Positions 59,420 through 64,000 of a DNA stretch of 64,000 nucleotides are shown here, in pieces. Source of the DNA: Amycolatopsis umgeniensis (GTDB taxonomy: Bacteria > Actinomycetota > Actinomycetes > Mycobacteriales > Pseudonocardiaceae); assembly GCF_014205155.1 (NCBI RefSeq), contig NZ_JACHMX010000001.1, positions 1,550,001 through 1,614,000 on the forward strand. The letters run 5' to 3'. Positions within the stretch are counted from its first letter, which is position 1; every line of letters starts with the position of its first letter. A model generated the notes under the pieces. The model did not search any database. It was not told the origin of the DNA and saw only the letters and a list, made by a program, of their open reading frames with translations. Position numbers and translations under genes: made by a program.

Positions 59420-60852
59420 CCGGCGACCTCGGCACGCGGGCGGTACGGGGTTCGCTGTGGCTCGGCGCGGTGAACCTGGTGAGCAAGAGCAGTCAGATGC
59501 TGGTCACCTTGGTACTGGCGGCGTTGCTGACCGAAGGACAGCTCGGCGTGGTGGCGCTCGCGGTGTCGCTGGTCAACGTCGGCCAGGTGGTGCAGTCGGT
59601 GGGTGTCTACGACGTGATCGGCCGCACCGGACGGGATCCGCGCCGGATGGCGGGCACCGTCCTGACGCTGAGCGTGGGCGCCGGGCTGGTCCTGGCGGTC
59701 GCCCTCGCCGCCGCGGCGGGACCGATCACCGCGTCGTTCGGCGCTCCCGACGCCGCCGGACTGGTCCGCCTGGCCGCTTTCGGCCTGCCGTTCTCGGCCG
59801 CGGGCGGAGTGCAGATGGGGTTGATGCACCGGAAGCTGGACTTCCGCCGCCGTCTGCTGCCCGACGGTGGCGGCGCGATCCTGGGCGCGGCGGTGACGGT
59901 CGTGCTCGCCGTCGGCGGTGTCGGACCCGCCTCCCTGGTGATCGGCCTCGTCAGCACCGCGGTCGCCCAGCCGCTGCTCGGTGCCCTGGCGGGCGGCGGC
60001 GTGCGGCCGTACTGGGACACCGCGGCCGCGGGCGAAGCACTGCGCTGGGCCGTGGTCGTGGGCCCGGCCGCGGTCGTGGGAGCGCTGCTGGTCAACCTGG
60101 ACTATCTGGTGGTCGGGCAGCTGCTCGGGCCGGAAGCGGTCGGCGTCTACTCGCTGGCGTACCGGCTGGCCTGGGTGCCGTACATCATGGTGGCGGTCGT
60201 ACTGGGCGCGGTGGCCTTTCCGGTGTTCACGCGCTTGCACCGTGAAAACGGCACGCTGGCAGCGGCTCTCACGCGCTTCACCCGGGCTGTCCTCGTACTC
60301 ACCGGCGGCCTGTATCTCGCGCTCGCCGTCCTGGCCGACCGCGTCGTCCTGCTGGGCGCGCGCTGGGCCGACGCGGCGGGTCCGCTGACGCTGCTGGCGG
60401 GATACGGCCTGGGGATCTGTCTGCTGCAGATCTGGTACCAGGCGGTGAAGGCGACCGGGCACGCGCGGCGGTATCTGGTCCTGGAATGCGTCCATCTGCT
60501 GCTGTTCGCGGCGGGACTGGTGTCGTCGGCCCGGCTCGGGATCACGGCCGTCGCCGCCGTCCAGTTCGGGGCGGCCTGGCTGATGGTGCCACTCGCGTGG
60601 CGCGTGCTGGCGGGGCTGGGCGTGGCGACTCCGGCCCGGGAACTGGCCGGGATCATCACGCGGGTGCTGGGGGCGTGCGCCGTCGGTGCGGTACCCAGCG
60701 TTCTGCTCGCCCAGGCCGGATTGTTCGGTCCTTCGGACTCGCTGCCGGGCGCTCTGTGCGAAGGCGTGGTCCTCGTCGCCGGATACGCCGGGGCGACGCT
60801 CGTCCTGCACCGCGGCGAACTGGCCGAAATGCGGCGAGGTGTGCTGCGGTGA
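59416..60852 (+). CDS. Oligosaccharide flippase (Wzx-like)
   Basis: 478 residues with 12-14 helices. It begins 'AVRGSLWLGAVNLVSKSSQM', the usual MOP/Wzx start, with 'DVIGRTGRDPRRMAGT', 'VQMGLMHRKLDFRRRL' and 'LLGPEAVGVYSLAYRLAWVP' typical of lipopolysaccharide exporters. It moves the lipid-linked repeat unit to the outside. The ATG overlaps the GT87 stop (ATGA). Confidence 0.9.
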   Translation: MTGDLGTRAVRGSLWLGAVNLVSKSSQMLVTLVLAALLTEGQLGVVALAVSLVNVGQVVQSVGVYDVIGRTGRDPRRMAGTVLTLSVGAGLVLAVALAAAAGPITASFGAPDAAGLVRLAAFGLPFSAAGGVQMGLMHRKLDFRRRLLPDGGGAILGAAVTVVLAVGGVGPASLVIGLVSTAVAQPLLGALAGGGVRPYWDTAAAGEALRWAVVVGPAAVVGALLVNLDYLVVGQLLGPEAVGVYSLAYRLAWVPYIMVAVVLGAVAFPVFTRLHRENGTLAAALTRFTRAVLVLTGGLYLALAVLADRVVLLGARWADAAGPLTLLAGYGLGICLLQIWYQAVKATGHARRYLVLECVHLLLFAAGLVSSARLGITAVAAVQFGAAWLMVPLAWRVLAGLGVATPARELAGIITRVLGACAVGAVPSVLLAQAGLFGPSDSLPGALCEGVVLVAGYAGATLVLHRGELAEMRRGVLR

Positions 60853-61958
60853 AGATCGTGCACGTTTCCCAGCCGGTGTCGGCGGGAGTCGCCGTGGTCG
60901 TCCTGGAACTCGCGGTGGCACAGCGGGAGCGGGGCTGGTCGGTGACCGTGGTGTGCCCGCCGACCGGCTGGCTGGCCGCGAGCGCCCGCCGCGCCGGGAT
61001 CGAGGTGCGCGGCTGGCGAGCGACACGCTCCCCCGGCCTCGAGATGGTCGTGGAAACGGTGCGGTTGCACCGGATCCTGGCGAAGCTGCGACCGGACGTC
61101 GTGCATCTGCACAGCTCGAAGGCGGGTCTGGCCGGCCGTATCGCCCTGCGCGGCAGCCGTCCGACGGTGTTCCAGCCGCACCTGTGGTCCTTCGAGACCG
61201 CGCGCGGTCCGCTGCGGCGGGCGTCCGCCGCGTGGGAGCGGTTCGCGTCCCGGTGGACCGACCTCGTCGTCTGCGTGAGCGACGACGAACTCGCCGCCGG
61301 TCAGGACGCGGGCATCACCGCCGACGCCGAGGTCGTCTGCAACGGCGTCGACACGGCGAAATTCGCCCCGGGAGACCGGGCGGCGGCGCGCCGGGCGCTC
61401 GGCTTGCCCGAACAGGCGCCGATCGCCGTCTGCCTCGGCAGGCTGGCGGAACTCAAAGGCCAGGACCAGCTCTTGTCCGCGTGGCCGGAGGTCCTGCGGC
61501 GCCTGCCCGACGCGATGCTCGTCCTCGCCGGCGACGGCCCGATGGGCGACGTGTGGCGCGAACGTCATCCGGTCGCGGCGCATTCTTCGGTGCGCTGGCC
61601 GGGTCACACCGACGACTCCGCGGCGTTCTACACCGCGGCGGACGTCGTGGTGCTCCCGTCACGGGCCGAAGGCATGGCGCTCGTACCCCTGGAAGCCATG
61701 GCGTGCGCCCGGTCGGTGGTCGCGTTCGACGTCGGCGGGATGCGGCAAAGCATCGCCGACGCGGGAGCCGTACTGCCGCCGGGTGATCTCGGCCTGCTCG
61801 CCGACGCGGTGGCGAACCGGCTCGCCGACCCGTTTCTGGCCCGCGGCGAAGGCCGACGGGGACGCCGCCGCGCCGAACTGTCCTTCGACCGGCGCCGGAT
61901 GACCGACCAACTGGCCGTCCTGGTCGACAAACTCACCCTCACGGAGGGAACTCGGTGA
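60849..61958 (+). CDS. GT4-family glycosyltransferase
   Basis: 369 residues, GT-B fold. 'IVHVSQPVSAGVAVVVLELA' opens the protein, 'PDVVHLHSSKAGLAGRIA' is the acceptor side, 'VCLGRLAELKGQDQLLSAW' starts the donor domain and 'RAEGMALVPLEAMACARSVV' gives the E-x7-E motif. GTG 60849 overlaps the flippase stop. Adds one sugar of the repeat unit; donor unknown. Confidence 0.9.
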   Translation: MKIVHVSQPVSAGVAVVVLELAVAQRERGWSVTVVCPPTGWLAASARRAGIEVRGWRATRSPGLEMVVETVRLHRILAKLRPDVVHLHSSKAGLAGRIALRGSRPTVFQPHLWSFETARGPLRRASAAWERFASRWTDLVVCVSDDELAAGQDAGITADAEVVCNGVDTAKFAPGDRAAARRALGLPEQAPIAVCLGRLAELKGQDQLLSAWPEVLRRLPDAMLVLAGDGPMGDVWRERHPVAAHSSVRWPGHTDDSAAFYTAADVVVLPSRAEGMALVPLEAMACARSVVAFDVGGMRQSIADAGAVLPPGDLGLLADAVANRLADPFLARGEGRRGRRRAELSFDRRRMTDQLAVLVDKLTLTEGTR

Positions 61959-63109
61959 AACGCATCGCCTATCTGCTCACTCAGGACCGGGGCGGCCCGG
62001 TGGACGTCACCGTGCGCCTCGCCGCGACACTGCTCGACGAGGGTGTCGACGTTCGCGTGTTCGGTCCCCTCCCGGCGCGAGGAGCCGAGCTGCTCAAAGG
62101 CTGTCACGAACATCTTCTCGTGGCGGGGAAACAGGACCTTTCCGCTGCCGGTCGTGCCCGGGCGGCGATCCGGGCCTGGCGACCGGACGTCGTGCACGCC
62201 CAGGACCGACGGTCCGGGCTCGTCCTCGCGGGCTCGCGCTTCGGCCGTGGCGTGCGGCCCGCCCTCGTCCAGACCTACCACGGTGTCCCGGACGACGTGA
62301 CCGAGCCGTGGTTTCGTGACGCGCCGGGTTCCGGCGGGCCGTCCGCCTACACGCGGGCGGTCCTGACGGGGGATGCCGTGGTCGCCCGGATGCTGGACCA
62401 CACGATCGTGCCCGCCGAAGCGATGGGCCGGTTCCTGCGCCGACGGCTACGCGTGCCCGCGGGACGGCTGACGCGGATCGACAACTGCGTCGGCTCGGTG
62501 CGGCCGAGCCCACCGGCAGGACCGGTCCGCCACTTGATCTTCGTAGGGCTTCTGGTGGAGCGCAAAGGAATCCTCGACCTGCTCGCCGCGCTCGGCGCCC
62601 TCGGTGTCTTTCCCCGCGATGCCCGGCTGACCGTGGTGGGCGACGGACCGCAGCGGGCCGAAGCCGAACGGGCCGCTCAGGCGCCTCCCTTACGCGGGCG
62701 CGTGACCTTCCTGGGTTTCCGGCCGGACGTCCCCGCGCTGATCGCGAACGCGGACGCCCTGGTGCTGCCGTCCGCCATGGAACAGCAGCCCCTGGTCGTG
62801 GCGGAGGCGATGGCCGCCGGAAAGCCGGTCATCGCCACCGATACCGGTGGTGTCGCCGACATGCTCGGCCCGGGTCACCTGGTGCCGCCGGGCGACGTCC
62901 GCGCCCTCGCCGCCCGCTTGCGCACGCTGTTCGCCGATCCGGATCCGGGCCGGACCGGCGTCCTGCTCGCCGCGCGTGCCCGGCGGCGGTTCACGCCGGA
63001 AGTGTGCGCACAGCGGCATATCGACCTCTACGAGTCGCTACTTCGGTTTGACCATCACCACCGCGTCGGCCGCGGCCAACTCGAGGGTGGCGGGCGGTGG
63101 CGGCGATGA
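61955..63109 (+). CDS. GT4-family glycosyltransferase, last gene of the operon
   Basis: 384 residues. 'IAYLLTQDRGGPVDVTVRLA', 'PDVVHAQDRRSGLVLAG', 'IFVGLLVERKGILDLLAALG' and 'EQQPLVVAEAMAAGKPVIAT' (E-x7-E) identify it. GTG 61955 overlaps the preceding stop. The last 25 residues are His/Arg/Gly-rich and lie in the 72-base overlap with the opposite gene, so an earlier natural stop may have been lost. Confidence 0.88.
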   Translation: MKRIAYLLTQDRGGPVDVTVRLAATLLDEGVDVRVFGPLPARGAELLKGCHEHLLVAGKQDLSAAGRARAAIRAWRPDVVHAQDRRSGLVLAGSRFGRGVRPALVQTYHGVPDDVTEPWFRDAPGSGGPSAYTRAVLTGDAVVARMLDHTIVPAEAMGRFLRRRLRVPAGRLTRIDNCVGSVRPSPPAGPVRHLIFVGLLVERKGILDLLAALGALGVFPRDARLTVVGDGPQRAEAERAAQAPPLRGRVTFLGFRPDVPALIANADALVLPSAMEQQPLVVAEAMAAGKPVIATDTGGVADMLGPGHLVPPGDVRALAARLRTLFADPDPGRTGVLLAARARRRFTPEVCAQRHIDLYESLLRFDHHHRVGRGQLEGGGRWRR

Positions 63110-64000
63110 GGTAGCCGGGGCGGGTGAAGAAGTCTTGGGACGGGCGGGCGGGCCACCCACCGGCACAAGGCCTTCGGGAGGCGTCACGGTCTGCGTCGCC
63201 GAAGTCGGGTTCACCGCGACCCAGCCGCTGGTGAACGTCCGGGTCCAGACCCCGTTCGGCTGACGGCCCGCGGCGTCCACCGCCTCCCCGAGACCGCTGC
63301 TCTGCAGAGGGGACCACTCCGGATCGCGGTAGTCGTCCGTCGTGGCCGGGGTCCAGCACGTCCGCGGACCGGCCAGCAGTGCCGCGCTGGCATAACCCGC
63401 CCGGTCTTGCTGGGCGGACCTCGTCCGCGTGACCAGCAGCAACAGCGACTCACCGAGCGCGGCTTGGGCCCGCAACTCCTGGAACTCGTTGCCGCGGAAA
63501 GTGAGCAGACCACCTGCCCCGCCGTTCTCGCGGAACCCGAAATTCTCTTCCATGGCACCGCCGAACCGGGAGTGCGCCGTCCATCTCCCCGGCAGCAGAT
63601 GGGTTTCCGACACGTTCGGCACGAACAACTTGCCCGCCTTCTGGAACGCTTCACCCACCAGAGACAGGAAGGCTTCGAGGCCATCCCGCAGTTTCCGGTC
63701 GGTTTCGGCCGCTGTCGCGGTGCCGGTGAGGATCGCCGCCGAGTAGTGACTCAACGAATTGAAGTCGTTGTCGGCGAGGATCCCGTCCCAACCCTCCCTG
63801 GTCACCTCCGCCACCACGGCGGTCTTCCAGGCCTGCTGGTAGGCCTGGTCCCACACCGTCATCTGCCAGTGCCTCGGGTATCCCTGCCACTCGATGCGGC
63901 TTCCCCGGGTGTCGGTCGCGAACCACTCGGGGTGCGCCCGCTGCGCCGCGACATACCCGATGCCACTGGGCAGGAACTCGGCGTCCTCGCCGCCGTTCAC
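63038..64000 (-). CDS. Glycoside-hydrolase-like protein, C-terminal part (partial)
   Basis: The frame runs off the right edge of the window, so the N-terminus and any signal peptide are not seen. 320 residues are visible: 'GIGYVAAQRAHPEWFA', 'WQMTVWDQAYQQAWKTAVVA', 'EGWDGILADNDFN' (acidic strand end typical of a TIM-barrel site), 'FVPNVSETHLL' and 'EENFGFRENGG'. This matches putative glycoside hydrolases of the hypothetical family-15 type. The tail is Pro/Ser-rich. Beside the polymer operon it may trim or degrade the exopolysaccharide. Confidence 0.7.
   Translation of the reverse strand: MNGGEDAEFLPSGIGYVAAQRAHPEWFATDTRGSRIEWQGYPRHWQMTVWDQAYQQAWKTAVVAEVTREGWDGILADNDFNSLSHYSAAILTGTATAAETDRKLRDGLEAFLSLVGEAFQKAGKLFVPNVSETHLLPGRWTAHSRFGGAMEENFGFRENGGAGGLLTFRGNEFQELRAQAALGESLLLLVTRTRSAQQDRAGYASAALLAGPRTCWTPATTDDYRDPEWSPLQSSGLGEAVDAAGRQPNGVWTRTFTSGWVAVNPTSATQTVTPPEGLVPVGGPPARPKTSSPAPATSSPPPPATLELAAADAVVMVKPK

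Overview
The window is high-GC actinobacterial DNA with many GTG and a few TTG starts and with stop/start overlaps of the ATGA and GTGA type. Gene content (ECF42-type sigma factor, SARP regulator, BldM-like regulator, ANTAR protein, small secreted chaplin-like proteins, dispersed GGGAC-centred palindromes and an iterated TCCACWGTGGA palindrome) suggests a filamentous actinomycete of the Pseudonocardiaceae, most likely Amycolatopsis or a close relative. The genus is an inference. No rRNA, tRNA, CRISPR array or transposase gene was seen.

1-9.3 kb is mixed: the end of an ECF sigma gene, a VOC protein, a CynX/NimT-type transporter with a palindromic operator, a small ANTAR protein, the remains of a zinc alcohol dehydrogenase, a TPR regulator-like protein without its DNA-binding domain, a methyltransferase, a VanZ protein, a B12-binding protein with CarH photoreceptor motifs but no MerR domain, a secreted serine hydrolase and a Tat-exported protein.

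9.4-21.5 kb is a metabolic island. A DHA2 exporter and a methyltransferase lead into an operon of an unrecognised 379-residue protein, a dimethylargininase-type hydrolase, an ornithine-decarboxylase-type enzyme and homospermidine synthase. A second operon follows: MarR regulator, GNAT acetyltransferase, arginase-family protein, a second MarR regulator and an exporter. Together they could turn arginine into ornithine, putrescine, homospermidine and probably a modified, exported product. 21.5-24.7 kb is a reverse-strand transporter-ROK-SDR operon.

25-42 kb looks like one envelope or signalling locus. A MoxR-FN3-DUF58-transglutaminase-like operon, in which the transglutaminase has lost its catalytic Cys and His, is flanked by two paralogous membrane pseudokinases. 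Between them lie a two-component system with a second divergent response regulator, a secreted protein with seven repeats, a SARP regulator and three Ala/Lys-rich or membrane proteins. A BldM-like regulator without the receiver aspartate closes the region.

42-53 kb encodes mostly exported proteins: a DUF3152 metalloprotease-like protein, a deacetylase, a lipoprotein, a WGxxGxxG protein, GH43, a His/Asp-rich repeat protein and three chaplin-like paralogues, separated by strong hairpin terminators. 53.3-63.1 kb is a nine-gene, translationally coupled exopolysaccharide operon (transporter-like protein, deacetylase, ligase/polymerase, Wzz-like, GT87, flippase, three GT4 enzymes) that faces a truncated glycoside-hydrolase-like gene at the window edge.
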